DNA from: Terriglobia bacterium
GTDB taxonomy: Bacteria; Acidobacteriota; Terriglobia; Bryobacterales; UBA6623
DNA length: 64,000 nt
Assembly: GCA_009838515.1 (NCBI GenBank)
Contig: VXRL01000059.1
Coordinates: forward strand, 124,001 to 188,000
Direction of reading: 5' to 3'
Within the stretch, counting starts at the first letter, position 1, and each line of letters starts with the position of its first letter. A program made the position numbers and the translations under genes. The notes beneath the pieces are model-generated. The model saw only the letters and a list, made by a program, of their open reading frames with translations, made no database searches and had not been told where the DNA came from. Positions 33,457-43,411 of the stretch are shown piece by piece.

Positions 33457-34983
33457 ATGCTTGGGTTGCAGCGCCAGACACTGGGCTTGATTGCCGGAAT
33501 CGTCGGTTTCGCGGCCGTGCTGCTGTTGCCGACGCCGGCGGGCATGAGCCCGGAGGCGCACAAGACGGCCGCGGTTGCCGTCTTGATGATCTGCTGGTGG
33601 ATTAGCGAGGCCGTCCACATCGGCGTGACCGGCTTCGTGCCGATCGCCCTGTTTCCGCTGTTAGGGGTTACGTCGAGCAGCGGGGTCTCGGCGCACTACG
33701 GCAATCATCTGATCTTCCTATTCGTCGGCGGCTTCATCATCGCGCAGGGGATGGAGCGCTGGAACCTGCACCGCCGCATCGCGCTGGCGATCATCGACCG
33801 GTTCGGCTCGCGGCCCCGGCCAATCGTGCTGGGCTTCATGGTGGCGACCGCGCTGCTTTCGATGTGGATTTCCAACACCGCCACCACGATGATGCTGTTG
33901 CCGATGGCGATGGCCGTCGTCAACCAACTGGTGGGCACAGCCCAAGTCACGGGCGCCCCCGGAGGAGCCCAGCACGAACAGCTCGCTCGCGACACGTTCG
34001 GGCCTGTGCTGCTGCTCGGGATCGCCTACGCGGCCAGTATCGGCGGGCTCGGCACGGTGGTGGGCTCTCCTACCACTGTGGCGTTCCTAGGGTTCGCTAC
34101 GGATGCGTTTCCAGATCTGCCCCCCATCGGCTTCGCGCAATGGTCCATGGTCGGCCTGCCCATCATCGTCGTGTTCGTGCCGCTGACTTGGCTCTACCTG
34201 TGCCGGTTCGGCACGGCGATTCCCTTGTCTGCCGTGCGCTTCTCGAGCAGCCAGAGCGTGATTCGTGACGAACGTGCTGCCCTGGGTGCGATGTCGGTGC
34301 CGGAGAAGCGCGTCACGATCGTGGCAGCCTCGACCGGACTGCTATGGATTCTGCGCGCGCCGATCGATCTTGGCGGATTTTTCCTGCCGGGCTGGTCCCA
34401 ACTGTTCCCCGTGCCAAGCTCGGTACATGATTCGACCGTCGCCATGACGATGGCAATCTTGCTCTTCATGCTCCCGTCCGGCAAGTCTGGCGATGCGAGC
34501 CGCCTGCTGGACTGGCGACATGCGGCCCGCGGTACGCCTTGGGGCATCGTCTTCTTACTGGGGGGCGGATTCGCGCTCGCTGCCGGGATCACAGACAGCG
34601 GGTTGGCCGCGTGGCTTGGCGCGTGGCTGGGTGCCCTGGGCGGGCTGCCCGGCTGGGTGCTGGTTGTTGCCGTCTGCGTGCTGACCACGGCCATGACGGA
34701 AACCACCTCGAATGTCGCCACGGTGTTGATGTTGTCGCCCGTCGTAGCCGCCATGGCCGGCGAAGTCGGCGTGCATCCCTACCTGCTCTTAGTCCCGATG
34801 GCGGTCACCTCGTCGTTCGCGTTCACGCTGCCTGTCGCGACTCCGCCCAACGCAATCATCTTCTCGAGCGGCTGGATCACGATTCCGCAAATGGTTCGAG
34901 CGGGGATCCTACTCGATGTCATCGGATTGCTAATTGTGCCGATGGCGGTCTACGCCCTGGGCTCCGGCGTGTTCGGTTTCTGA
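33457..34983 (+). CDS. SLC13/DASS family sodium-coupled anion transporter
   Basis: A 508-residue inner-membrane protein with about 11-12 hydrophobic segments. The two Ser-Asn-Thr-type sodium/carboxylate sites are recognisable: MWISNTATTMMLLP in the first half and TETTSNVATVLMLSP in the second, along with AFTLPVATPPNAIIFSSG near the C-terminus. Members import dicarboxylates, citrate or sulfate with sodium ions. A C4-dicarboxylate substrate is the usual one but cannot be fixed here; sulfate is an alternative. It stands alone, 82 bases after tRNA-Glu. Confidence 0.9.
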   Translation: MLGLQRQTLGLIAGIVGFAAVLLLPTPAGMSPEAHKTAAVAVLMICWWISEAVHIGVTGFVPIALFPLLGVTSSSGVSAHYGNHLIFLFVGGFIIAQGMERWNLHRRIALAIIDRFGSRPRPIVLGFMVATALLSMWISNTATTMMLLPMAMAVVNQLVGTAQVTGAPGGAQHEQLARDTFGPVLLLGIAYAASIGGLGTVVGSPTTVAFLGFATDAFPDLPPIGFAQWSMVGLPIIVVFVPLTWLYLCRFGTAIPLSAVRFSSSQSVIRDERAALGAMSVPEKRVTIVAASTGLLWILRAPIDLGGFFLPGWSQLFPVPSSVHDSTVAMTMAILLFMLPSGKSGDASRLLDWRHAARGTPWGIVFLLGGGFALAAGITDSGLAAWLGAWLGALGGLPGWVLVVAVCVLTTAMTETTSNVATVLMLSPVVAAMAGEVGVHPYLLLVPMAVTSSFAFTLPVATPPNAIIFSSGWITIPQMVRAGILLDVIGLLIVPMAVYALGSGVFGF

Positions 34984-35090
34984 CCGTCCGCCGGTCCAGA
35001 CCACGCTCGGAATCGGCGGTGGCGCTCGCTCTCTCGCAAGTGTTCGACGCCCAAGGCGATTTCGCGCTATCGTTACGTGGGGCCATCGCC

Positions 35091-36386
35091 ATGCGCACGA
35101 GACGAGATTTCCTGCAAGTCACTGCGGGCGCGGTAGTGCCCACGCTTCTCAGTGGAGCGAGCGTGAACGAGCGCGTCACGGTTGGAATGATGGGTTTTCG
35201 CGGGCGCGGGCGCCAGCTGCTCTACGGATTCGCCGAGATGCCGGACGTCCGTGTCAAGACCATTTGCGACGTGGACCAGCGCCTGTTCGACAGCGCTGCC
35301 GCCGCTGTCGCCGACCGGCAGGGTAGCCGACCGGCAGTCGAGACCGACTTTCGGCGGCTCTTGGAGGATTCCGACATCGATGTGCTCGTGGTCGGGACAC
35401 CCACCCACTGGCATGCGATCCCAACCATGTTGGGCTGCCAAGCGGGCAAGCACGTCTATGTGGAGAAGCCTGCTGGCCACAACATCGCCGAAGGGCGGGC
35501 AATGTTGGACGCTGCCCGCAAGTACGACCGTGTCGTGCAGGTGGGGATCCAATCCCGCAGTGGCCGGAACTACGAGGAGGCCTGCGCATACATCCGCACC
35601 GGCGCACTGGGGAAGGTTGCCTTCGCCAAGGGTTGGGAGAGCGCTCGGCAGAAGGGGATCGGCTACCCGCCCGACGAGGCCGCGCCTGCCGGAGTGGACT
35701 ACGACATGTGGCTCGGCCCGGCCCCGAAGCGCCCGTTCAATCGAAGTCGCTTCCACGGCAGCTGGCGCTGGTTCTTCGACTACGGTACCGGAGACTTGGG
35801 CAACGACGGTGTTCACCGCGTGGACTACGCCCGCCGTGGGCTGGCGGCCGGGTTCGAGGCGATGGGCAAGAAGCTGCCCGATTGGCCGACGGCTGTCACG
35901 GCTTCGGGCGGCAAGTTCTTCTTCGACGATGCACAACAGTGGCCGGACACGCTCGTGGTGACTTGGGACTATCCCGGCGCGACGCTGATGTACGAAATGC
36001 GCAACTGGCAGCCCACGGCGATGGAAGGCGAGGCGGAGGGGGCTGCCGTCTACGGCGAGAACGGCTACGTGGTGATCGGCAACGGGAGCTGGCGCGCGTA
36101 CGACGAAGCGGGCAAGATCGTCACCTCCGGCGCCAGTGCGAAGGCGGAGGACGATGTCAACCACAAGCGCGACATGGTAGATGCGATCCGCACCGGCGGC
36201 CGCCCGGCCTGCGATATCGAGATCGGCCATTGCGCGTCGGCACTGATACACCTCGGGAACATTGCTTGGCGGACAGACCGGAAGCTGCGTTTCGACGCGG
36301 CCACAGAGACGTTTGTCGAGGATTCGGACGCGAACGCACTGGTTTCGCGCGAGTACCGCGATCGCTGGGTTCTGCCGAAGGTCTGA
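35091..36386 (+). CDS. Gfo/Idh/MocA family oxidoreductase, Tat-exported
   Basis: A 431-residue NAD(P)-dependent oxidoreductase. A twin-arginine signal (MRTRRDFLQVTAGAVVPTLL) precedes a Rossmann fold (VTVGMMGFRGRGRQ), the VVGTPTHWHAIP segment and the catalytic-lysine motif YVEKPAGHN. The family reduces or oxidises sugars and inositols; exported versions are typical of Acidobacteria and Planctomycetes. The ATG at 35091 places the Tat signal at the start; the open frame upstream lies antisense-like over the transporter gene. No substrate is assigned. Confidence 0.9.
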   Translation: MRTRRDFLQVTAGAVVPTLLSGASVNERVTVGMMGFRGRGRQLLYGFAEMPDVRVKTICDVDQRLFDSAAAAVADRQGSRPAVETDFRRLLEDSDIDVLVVGTPTHWHAIPTMLGCQAGKHVYVEKPAGHNIAEGRAMLDAARKYDRVVQVGIQSRSGRNYEEACAYIRTGALGKVAFAKGWESARQKGIGYPPDEAAPAGVDYDMWLGPAPKRPFNRSRFHGSWRWFFDYGTGDLGNDGVHRVDYARRGLAAGFEAMGKKLPDWPTAVTASGGKFFFDDAQQWPDTLVVTWDYPGATLMYEMRNWQPTAMEGEAEGAAVYGENGYVVIGNGSWRAYDEAGKIVTSGASAKAEDDVNHKRDMVDAIRTGGRPACDIEIGHCASALIHLGNIAWRTDRKLRFDAATETFVEDSDANALVSREYRDRWVLPKV

Positions 36387-36702
36387 CGTTCGGGTCACGT
36401 AAGCAGTCGGCCAAGAACGTGAAGTTGCGACCTGAACCAGTCCGTAGATCGGGCCGTGGTTGAACGATTCGGCCGGCGGCTACGCTTTATCTGAGTCACT
36501 GGCAAAGCGCTTCCGCGCGACATCGCTAGCTCCGATAAGCAGCTGCTGGTTTCCGTCGCCTGCCTGCACTGACTTGGCGCCCCTCTCGTCGCGCGCAGCT
36601 CCGGCCTAGACGTCTGGCCCGGCAGTTTCAGTTGTGAAGTTCCGGTCAATTTGAGGGGCCGAGTCTGCCTGTGTGGATATGGTGTAGATTAGAATCAAAT
36701 TC
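36387..36702. other. Intergenic region upstream of the first TonB receptor
   Basis: About 316 bases. The last 50 bases are AT-rich (TAGATT at 36685-36690) and probably contain the receptor's promoter, but no well-spaced -35 box is seen. No gene or repeat is recognised. Confidence 0.4.
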
Positions 36703-39700
36703 ATGAAGTCAGGCCGTATTTTGATCTTCTTAGTGGTCTTGGCTGTCCCGACCGGCGTCTTTTCTCAGACAGCTACGGGGAGGCTGACAGGTGTTGTTCT
36801 GGATGCCACCGGGGCGTCCATTCCAGGTGCGTCGGTGATGGTTCGGAGTGAATCTACTGGCGCAATAGTTGAACTAGAAACGAGTGTGGCGGGCTCCTTC
36901 AATGTGGGTACCTTGGTGCCCGGAATGTACACGATCGAGGTCAGCGCCGAGGGTTTCCGCAATCACACGGTCAATCATCAGAAGGTCGATGTTGCGCTGG
37001 CCACCTCGCTGCCGCCGATCGTTCTCGAGTTGGGGCCGTCCACGGAAGTCGTGGTTGTCGAAGGCGATGTGGCACGCGTGCAGACGTCGAACGCGGAAGT
37101 CACTTCCATCGTCACGTCTGACCAGATCCAAGAGCTCCCCCTGATCGGAAGGGACCCCCTGAGTTTTGTCAGCCTGCAGGCGGGAGTCGCTTATGGCGGC
37201 GCATCGCCTTCGGTCATCAACGGCCAGCGCACGTCATATTCCAACGTCACTCTGGATGGCATCAACATCCAAGACAACTTCATCCGCAACAACGCGTTGG
37301 ACTTCTTGTCGAGCCGGACGCTGATTGATCAAGTTGCCGAGTTTGCCATTACGACGCAGAACGGATCGTCGGCGGTCGGCATGGGCGCGTCTCAGGTGAA
37401 CTTCACGACACGATCGGGCGGGCCGGAGTTTCACGGCAACGCCTACTGGCACAACCGCAGCCACAAGCTCGCGGCCTCGCCTTGGTTTTCCAATCGGCAG
37501 GGCTTGGAGAAACCGGAGCTGAGCTTCAACCAGTACGGCGGCTCGCTGGGCGGTCCTGCGATCAAGAATCGCGTCTTCTTCTTCGCCAACTATGAGGTGA
37601 TGAGAGACCGGCGCGAGAGCCTTGTCAACACCACGATCCTGACTCCGACGGCGGCCCAGGGAATCTTCAGATACCTAGACCTGAGCGACACTTTGCGCGA
37701 AGTCAACGTGCTGAGGCTGCAGGGATTGGAGGCGGACGCGGCGGCGGCGCAGATCTTGGGCCAGATTCCGGCTCCCAGCGAAATCAACAACTTCGACCGG
37801 GGCGACAGCACGTCCGAACGTCAGCTCAATACGGCCGGACATCGCTTCTTGACGCGCGACAACGCTGACAGAAATGCCATCACTGCGCGCGGCGATTGGA
37901 ACGCCAGCAGCAGCGGAGCGCTGGCGGTGACGTACAAGCGGAGCGACGAGACCAACGATCGCCCCGACACCGGCGTGGCCTATTACGAAGCGCCGCCGGT
38001 GCAGGATTTCGTCAAATCGCAATTTCTCTCGGCCGCGTGGCGCAGCACGTTCGGGCCGCGCTGGACCAACGAGGCGCGCTTCGGCTTCAATCTCGCCCCC
38101 GGGGATTTTCGCAACAGCGCCTTTCCGACCGACTACCAAGTCTCGGGGCTGCTGTACACGAATCCGAAGGTCAACTTTGCTCCGCAAGGGCGCTACACCG
38201 ACACGTTCAACATCCGCGACAACGCCATGGCGCTGATCGGTCGGCACACGGTGCAGTTCGGATTCGACGCGCAGCAAGTCCGGGTCGAGAGCTTCAACCA
38301 CTTCGGCGTAGTGCCCAACATGGGGATCGGCCTCGGGGTGGAGAGCGAATACCAGATCCCGGGAGCATTGTTTCCAGGCGGAGTTGATTCCGGCGATCTA
38401 GGCACCGCCCAGGCCCTGCTAGCCTCGCTGGCTGGTATCGTCTCGACCGCATCGCAGTCGTTCAATGTCAGGGACCGGACATCCGGTTTCGTCCCCGGAC
38501 ACGAGCACCGCAGGCGATACAGCTACGATTCGTTCGCATTGTACGGCCACGACAGCATCAAGATCCGGCCGCGCTTCACCGTGAATGTGGGCGTGCGCTG
38601 GGAGTATTTCGGGAGACTGGATGAGCGCGACAGCCTCATGCTGCTGCCGGTTCCCGGGCCCGGAAGCCTGATCGACACATTGCTGTCCGACGCCGAACTG
38701 GACTTTGCCGGTGGGGGTGTGGGACGACCCTTGTGGAATCCGGATCGCAACAATTTCGCGCCGAACATTGGCATTGCCTGGGATGTCTTCGGCGATGGCA
38801 AGACATCCCTGCGCGCCGGCTACAGCATCAACTATGTCAACGACGAGACGATAGGCAGTGCTGACAATGCCGTTTCGGCCAACGACGGACTGGAGGGCTC
38901 GAACTTACTCCAAAACCTTGACGCGTTCCTCGCAGACGGGCCAGTCACAGTCGACCCTCCTGAATACGCCGTCCCGCGCCGAGTGAGCCAGAATCAGCTG
39001 ATCGATCCGGGGGCGGCGGTGTTTTCCATCGATCCGAACTTCCGCTCACCATACGTGCAGCAGTGGAACTTCGGCTTGCAGCGCGAGGTTGGCTGGAAGA
39101 CCGTGGTGGAAGCCCGCTACGTTGGCAACAAGGGCACCAAGCTGGTCCGGTCGTTCGACTACAACCAAGTCATCATCAAGGAGAACGGCTTCCTTGACGA
39201 CGTGATCCGAGCCCGCAACAACGGCTTCTTGGCGCAAGCGGCGACTGGCTTCTTCGACCCCAGTTACAACCCTAATCTGGAAGGCAGCGAAGAGCTAGCT
39301 GTGTTTCCGAGGATCATGGGGGGGGGGTATATCGGCTTCCCAATCGTGCAGAACTACATTCGCCAAGGCGAGCCGGGCGGCCTGGCCGAACTATATGTCT
39401 TCAACGGCCTGACCGAGGGAACGGACGTGAGCTTCCGGCGCAACCAAAACGCGTTCGTAAGCGATTTGGTGACAAACTACTCCAATTCGAGCTATCACGG
39501 CTTGCAACTTGAGGTGCGGCGGCGAGCGGCGAGCGGCGTGCAGTTCCAAGCCAACTATTCGTTCTCGAAGGTCTTGACCGATTCAAGCGGAGTCGGCTCC
39601 CACCGCTTCGCGCCCTTCCTAGATCTGGAGCAACCGGAACTGGAGCGTGCCCGCGCGACCTTCGATCTGACCCATGTCATGAACGCTAACGTCATTTGGA

Positions 39701-40263
39701 GGCTTCCCTTCAATTCGTCGAACCGCTTGCTCCAAGGCTGGACGCTGGCCTCCATTGTCACGCTGCAAAGTGGATCCCCGCTGTCCATATTGTCGGGGCG
39801 AGGTACTTTGAATCGCCGGGGCCGGTCAGGTGAGAACACGGCGACGTCATCATTGAACAAGGATCAACTTGACCATATCGTGCGATTCCGAATGACCGAC
39901 GACGGGCCGTTCATGATCTCGCAGGGCGCGATCAACACGCGTGACAACAGTGGTGTGGCGATTGATGGCGCCGACAGGTTCACGGGGCAAGTCTTCTCCC
40001 ATCCAGGACCGGGCGAGGTTGGGAACCTCCAGCGACGCCTGTTTTCGGGCCCGAGCGCGTTTGTGTTCGACGTCTCGGTGAGCAAGCTGACGAGAATCAC
40101 CGAGAACCACTCCGTCAAGGCCGGAGCGCGCGTCGAGAACATCCTCAACCACCCGTCGTTCTACTCAGGGTCCCACTCGATCGGCTCCACGCAATTCGGA
40201 CGAATCACCAGTACCATCGTTGGCCCTAGGCGGATCGAACTGTTCCTGCGGTACGAATTCTAG
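36703..40263 (+). CDS. TonB-dependent receptor with carboxypeptidase regulatory-like domain (Oar-like)
   Basis: A 1186-residue outer-membrane protein. The signal peptide ends VFSQ; a carboxypeptidase-regulatory beta-sandwich follows (about 24-105; ATGRLTGVVLDATGASIPGA), then a TonB plug (ELPLIGRDPLSFVSLQAGV) and a large 22-strand-type barrel ending in the aromatic YEF expected by the BAM machinery. Such Oar-like receptors are massively expanded in Acidobacteria and are thought to import oligosaccharides or peptides. No SusD partner is present. Its neighbours, an oxidoreductase and an anion transporter, do not fix the ligand. Confidence 0.92.
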   Translation: MKSGRILIFLVVLAVPTGVFSQTATGRLTGVVLDATGASIPGASVMVRSESTGAIVELETSVAGSFNVGTLVPGMYTIEVSAEGFRNHTVNHQKVDVALATSLPPIVLELGPSTEVVVVEGDVARVQTSNAEVTSIVTSDQIQELPLIGRDPLSFVSLQAGVAYGGASPSVINGQRTSYSNVTLDGINIQDNFIRNNALDFLSSRTLIDQVAEFAITTQNGSSAVGMGASQVNFTTRSGGPEFHGNAYWHNRSHKLAASPWFSNRQGLEKPELSFNQYGGSLGGPAIKNRVFFFANYEVMRDRRESLVNTTILTPTAAQGIFRYLDLSDTLREVNVLRLQGLEADAAAAQILGQIPAPSEINNFDRGDSTSERQLNTAGHRFLTRDNADRNAITARGDWNASSSGALAVTYKRSDETNDRPDTGVAYYEAPPVQDFVKSQFLSAAWRSTFGPRWTNEARFGFNLAPGDFRNSAFPTDYQVSGLLYTNPKVNFAPQGRYTDTFNIRDNAMALIGRHTVQFGFDAQQVRVESFNHFGVVPNMGIGLGVESEYQIPGALFPGGVDSGDLGTAQALLASLAGIVSTASQSFNVRDRTSGFVPGHEHRRRYSYDSFALYGHDSIKIRPRFTVNVGVRWEYFGRLDERDSLMLLPVPGPGSLIDTLLSDAELDFAGGGVGRPLWNPDRNNFAPNIGIAWDVFGDGKTSLRAGYSINYVNDETIGSADNAVSANDGLEGSNLLQNLDAFLADGPVTVDPPEYAVPRRVSQNQLIDPGAAVFSIDPNFRSPYVQQWNFGLQREVGWKTVVEARYVGNKGTKLVRSFDYNQVIIKENGFLDDVIRARNNGFLAQAATGFFDPSYNPNLEGSEELAVFPRIMGGGYIGFPIVQNYIRQGEPGGLAELYVFNGLTEGTDVSFRRNQNAFVSDLVTNYSNSSYHGLQLEVRRRAASGVQFQANYSFSKVLTDSSGVGSHRFAPFLDLEQPELERARATFDLTHVMNANVIWRLPFNSSNRLLQGWTLASIVTLQSGSPLSILSGRGTLNRRGRSGENTATSSLNKDQLDHIVRFRMTDDGPFMISQGAINTRDNSGVAIDGADRFTGQVFSHPGPGEVGNLQRRLFSGPSAFVFDVSVSKLTRITENHSVKAGARVENILNHPSFYSGSHSIGSTQFGRITSTIVGPRRIELFLRYEF

Positions 40264-40344
40264 GGCGCGGTCGCGAGCCGCAATCCCGAGTGGGTTGCAC
40301 CGGAATTTGACCGCGCAAACGGGCTGAAGTACCATGAGGGGACT

Positions 40345-40420
40345 GGCCAGGTAGCTCAGGTGGTAGAGCGCGGCCCTGAAAAGGCCGGCGTCGGCGGTTC
40401 AAGTCCGTCCCTGGCCACCA
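40345..40420 (+). tRNA. tRNA-Phe (anticodon GAA)
   Basis: Acceptor GGCCAGG pairs with CCTGGCC, the D-arm contains TAGCTCAGGTGGTAGAGC, and the anticodon stem CGGCC/GGCCG encloses CTGAAAA, giving GAA. The T-loop is TTCAAGT and CCA is encoded at 40418-40420. Confidence 0.95.
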
Positions 40421-40704
40421 CCCTGATCTTGTAACTTGTTGAAATCACTAAACTTAAACGGGAGTCAAGGATCTCGTTACTACTAGAAATACCACTCTGG
40501 GATTCGATCAAATGCTAATCCTCGCGGGATACACCGCGCCAGTACCGCTCGATCTTCTGCGGACTTGGTGGCAGAAACCAGTTAGCTGCGCGACAGTCGG
40601 TCCGTTCTCCGTCCCACGTGCCCGGCCCGAGGCATCACCGCTCACGCCGATAGCCTCGGCCAGCGCGACCCCGCACCCGCCCTGAGCGTGCCGATCTTCG
40701 CGGG

Positions 40705-42090
40705 CTAGAAATGGATTGCCCTGTGGTCAACTGACAGGGCCGCTTCCTTGAGCGCTTCCGCCAGCGTCGGGTGCGCGTGGCTGGACCGCGCGATGTCCTC
40801 GCTGCTGGCCCCGAATTCGATGGCTACTGCGGCCTCGGCGATCAGATCGCCGGCGCGGGGGCCGATGACATGGACTCCGAGCACCCGATCCGTGCCCTCG
40901 TCAGCGAGCACCTTGACGAAGCCGCTCGTGTCGGCAATGGCCTTGGCCCTGCCGTTGGCCATGAATGGAAACACGCCCTTGCGGAAGCCGACCCCTGCCT
41001 CGGCCAGCTGTTCTTCGGTCTTACCGACCGAGGCGATCTCTGGATGCGTGTAGACCACGCCCGGGATCGCCTCGTAATTGACGTGGCCGTAGCCCGTCAC
41101 GATGCGTTCCACGCACGCGACGCCTTCCTCCTCGGCCTTGTGCGCTAGCATCGGGCCGCGGATCACGTCACCGATCGCGTAGATTCCCGCCACGGATGTT
41201 TGGAATCCGTCTCCGACTTCGATCCGTCCGCGACTGTCCAACTCGACGCCGGCAGCTTCCAGCCCGAGCCCGTCGGTGTTCGCCGAGCGTCCCACCGCGA
41301 CCAGCACGCGGTCGCACGCGAAGGGCTCGTATCCGTCGGACTCGACCGTGCAGGCATCGCCCTCGGCCCGGGCTGCAGTGACCTTCGCTCCGAGCCGGAA
41401 CTGCATGCCCTGCTTGGCCAAGATCTTCTGGGCGGCTTTCGCCACTTCGAGATCCATGCCCGGCAGGATGCGGTCAAGATACTCAAAGACTACGACCTCT
41501 GAACCGAGGCGGCGCCATACAGAGCCCATCTCCAGTCCGATGTAGCCCGCGCCGATGACGGCCAGGCGGGCGGGTACCTCGCTGTACGAAAGCGCTTCGG
41601 TGCTCGTGCCCACGCGGTCACCGTCCAGCTCGATGCCCGGCAGCGCGGAGGACTTGCTGCCGGTCGCGATTACGATGTGCTTGGCCTCGATTTCTTGCAT
41701 CCCGCCCGGAGTGTCGATCGCGAGGCTCGAAGCCGACGCGAATCTCGCGGTTCCGGTGTAGCGCGTGATCTTGTTCTTCTTGATCAGGCTCGCCACGCCG
41801 CGCGTCAGCGATGTCACGACCCGATCCTTGCGTTCCAACATGCGGGCTAGGTCGAGCTGCACGCCCGAGGCCTTCACCCCGTGCTCGTCGAAACCCTCTG
41901 AAGCCCGTTCGTAGATTTCCGAGGACTCCAGCAAGGCCTTGCTCGGAATGCAGCCGATTCGCAGGCAGGTGCCGCCCAGCGCCTTTTCCTTCTCCACGCA
42001 GGCTACGTCGAGACCCAGTTGCGCGGCGCGGATGGCGGCGGTGTAACCGCCCGGACCGGCCCCTATGACGATCAGGTCGTGAGATTGCAT
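40705..42090 (-). CDS. lpdA: Dihydrolipoyl dehydrogenase (E3)
   Basis: A 461-residue FAD enzyme. It shows the FAD-binding GAGPGGYTAAIRAAQLG, the redox disulfide Cys42-x4-Cys47 in GGTCLRIGCIPSK, a second dinucleotide fold VIGAGYIGLEMG, and the C-terminal His-Glu active site (SHAHPTLAEAL). It reoxidises the lipoyl group of the 2-oxoglutarate dehydrogenase complex with NAD. The ATG at 42090 has GGCGGAG 8 bases upstream and is preferred to the GTG at 42099. It is the last gene of the sucA-sucB-lpdA operon, 49 bases after sucB. Confidence 0.95.
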   Translation of the reverse strand: MQSHDLIVIGAGPGGYTAAIRAAQLGLDVACVEKEKALGGTCLRIGCIPSKALLESSEIYERASEGFDEHGVKASGVQLDLARMLERKDRVVTSLTRGVASLIKKNKITRYTGTARFASASSLAIDTPGGMQEIEAKHIVIATGSKSSALPGIELDGDRVGTSTEALSYSEVPARLAVIGAGYIGLEMGSVWRRLGSEVVVFEYLDRILPGMDLEVAKAAQKILAKQGMQFRLGAKVTAARAEGDACTVESDGYEPFACDRVLVAVGRSANTDGLGLEAAGVELDSRGRIEVGDGFQTSVAGIYAIGDVIRGPMLAHKAEEEGVACVERIVTGYGHVNYEAIPGVVYTHPEIASVGKTEEQLAEAGVGFRKGVFPFMANGRAKAIADTSGFVKVLADEGTDRVLGVHVIGPRAGDLIAEAAVAIEFGASSEDIARSSHAHPTLAEALKEAALSVDHRAIHF

Positions 42091-42139
42091 CGTGAGCACT
42101 CCGCCGCTTGGTGGGATGGTTGGCCCGCGGGATCCGGGC

Positions 42140-43396
42140 TTAAAGCTGCAACCAGATCCTCTCGGGGCTCTCCACGAGATCCTTGATGCGCTTCAGGAAC
42201 GTCACCGCCTCGCGCCCGTCAATGATCCTGTGATCGTAGGTGAGCGCCAGATACATCATGGGCCGGATCACGACTTCCCCGTCCAACGCGACCGGGCGGT
42301 CTTGGATGGCGTGCATGCCGAGGATGCCGCTTTGCGGCGGGTTGACGATGGGCGTGGACAGCATCGAACCGTAGATCCCGCCGTTCGAGATCGTGAAAGT
42401 CCCCCCGCGCAGCTCCGAGATCTCGATCCTGTTCTGCTGCGCCCGGCTGGCGAAGTCGTGAATGGCTTGTTCGATCTCGGCGAAGCTCATCGCTTCGGCA
42501 CCGCGCAGCACCGGCACCACTAGCCCCCGTCCGCCGCCCACGGCGATCCCGATGTCCTGGTGCTTGTGGTAGACGATCTCGCTGCCCTCGATGCGGGCGT
42601 TGACCGCCGGAACGGCCTGCAGCGCGTCCACCACTGCCCGGACGAAGAAGGACATGAAGCCCAGCTTCACGCCGTGCCGCTCCCGGAAGCTTTCGCTGTG
42701 CCGCCGGCGCAACTCGATCACCGCGGACATGTCGGCTTCATTGAAGGTTGTAAGCAGGGCGGCCTGCTGCTGGGCTTGGACGAGCTTGCGCGCGATGACT
42801 TTTCGCAGCGGCGACATGGGCACTCGCTCTTCGGTGGGTCCCCGGGTCGGCTCAGGTGGCGGGGAAGCTGCGGCAGCTTCGCCGAAGGGTGCCGGTGGCG
42901 CCGCAGCCTCTACGGCTGGCGCGGATTCGGGCTGGGCCTCTCTCACGGCGCGGGTCGCGTCTTGCTTGAGCACTCGCCCCCCGGGTCCGGTGCCTTGCGC
43001 GGACGACGCTGGAAGACCGGCCTCGCCGAGCACGCGTCGGGCACTGGGCATCACTCGGGGCAGAGGCTCGGCCGCTGTTGCCGTCGGCGGTGTCACGGCT
43101 TCGGTCTCAGCGCCGCCAGCGCTTGCTGTGGTTGGCTCTTCCTGCCTGGCCGGAGCTTCGCCGGGCTCGATCAAGCCGATCACGTCGCCCGGCACCGCAT
43201 CGTCCCCTTCCTGCTTCAGGATCTTCACGAGCGTGCCAGCAGCCGGGCTCGGCAATTCGATGGCGGCCTTGTCGGTCTCGATTTCGACAGTGACCTCGTC
43301 CAGGGCGAAATGCGAGCCCTCGGGTTTGCGCCAGGGCCCGATTCGGACTTCCGTAATCGATTCGCCGGCCTCGGGAATGATCAACTCTACAGCCAT
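42140..43396 (-). CDS. sucB: 2-oxoglutarate dehydrogenase E2, dihydrolipoyl succinyltransferase
   Basis: A 418-residue E2. The lipoyl domain carries the target Lys43 in IETDKAAIE. An Ala/Pro/Glu-rich linker follows, then a peripheral-subunit-binding segment near 115-150 ([13 protein letters not shown]) and the catalytic domain with His389 and Asp393 ([12 protein letters not shown]). It transfers succinyl groups from lipoate to CoA in the TCA cycle. It starts 15 bases after sucA and is clearly cotranscribed with it. Confidence 0.95.
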   Translation of the reverse strand: MAVELIIPEAGESITEVRIGPWRKPEGSHFALDEVTVEIETDKAAIELPSPAAGTLVKILKQEGDDAVPGDVIGLIEPGEAPARQEEPTTASAGGAETEAVTPPTATAAEPLPRVMPSARRVLGEAGLPASSAQGTGPGGRVLKQDATRAVREAQPESAPAVEAAAPPAPFGEAAAASPPPEPTRGPTEERVPMSPLRKVIARKLVQAQQQAALLTTFNEADMSAVIELRRRHSESFRERHGVKLGFMSFFVRAVVDALQAVPAVNARIEGSEIVYHKHQDIGIAVGGGRGLVVPVLRGAEAMSFAEIEQAIHDFASRAQQNRIEISELRGGTFTISNGGIYGSMLSTPIVNPPQSGILGMHAIQDRPVALDGEVVIRPMMYLALTYDHRIIDGREAVTFLKRIKDLVESPERIWLQL

Positions 43397-43411
43397 GGCT
43401 GACCCTACACC

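Noticed and set aside
34539..35090. Upstream extension of the Gfo/Idh/MocA gene
   Set aside because: Overlaps the transporter gene out of frame; the Tat signal at 35091 marks the true start.
35073..36398. 441-codon minus-strand frame opposite the Gfo/Idh/MocA gene
   Set aside because: Antisense shadow; no ribosome binding site or domain.
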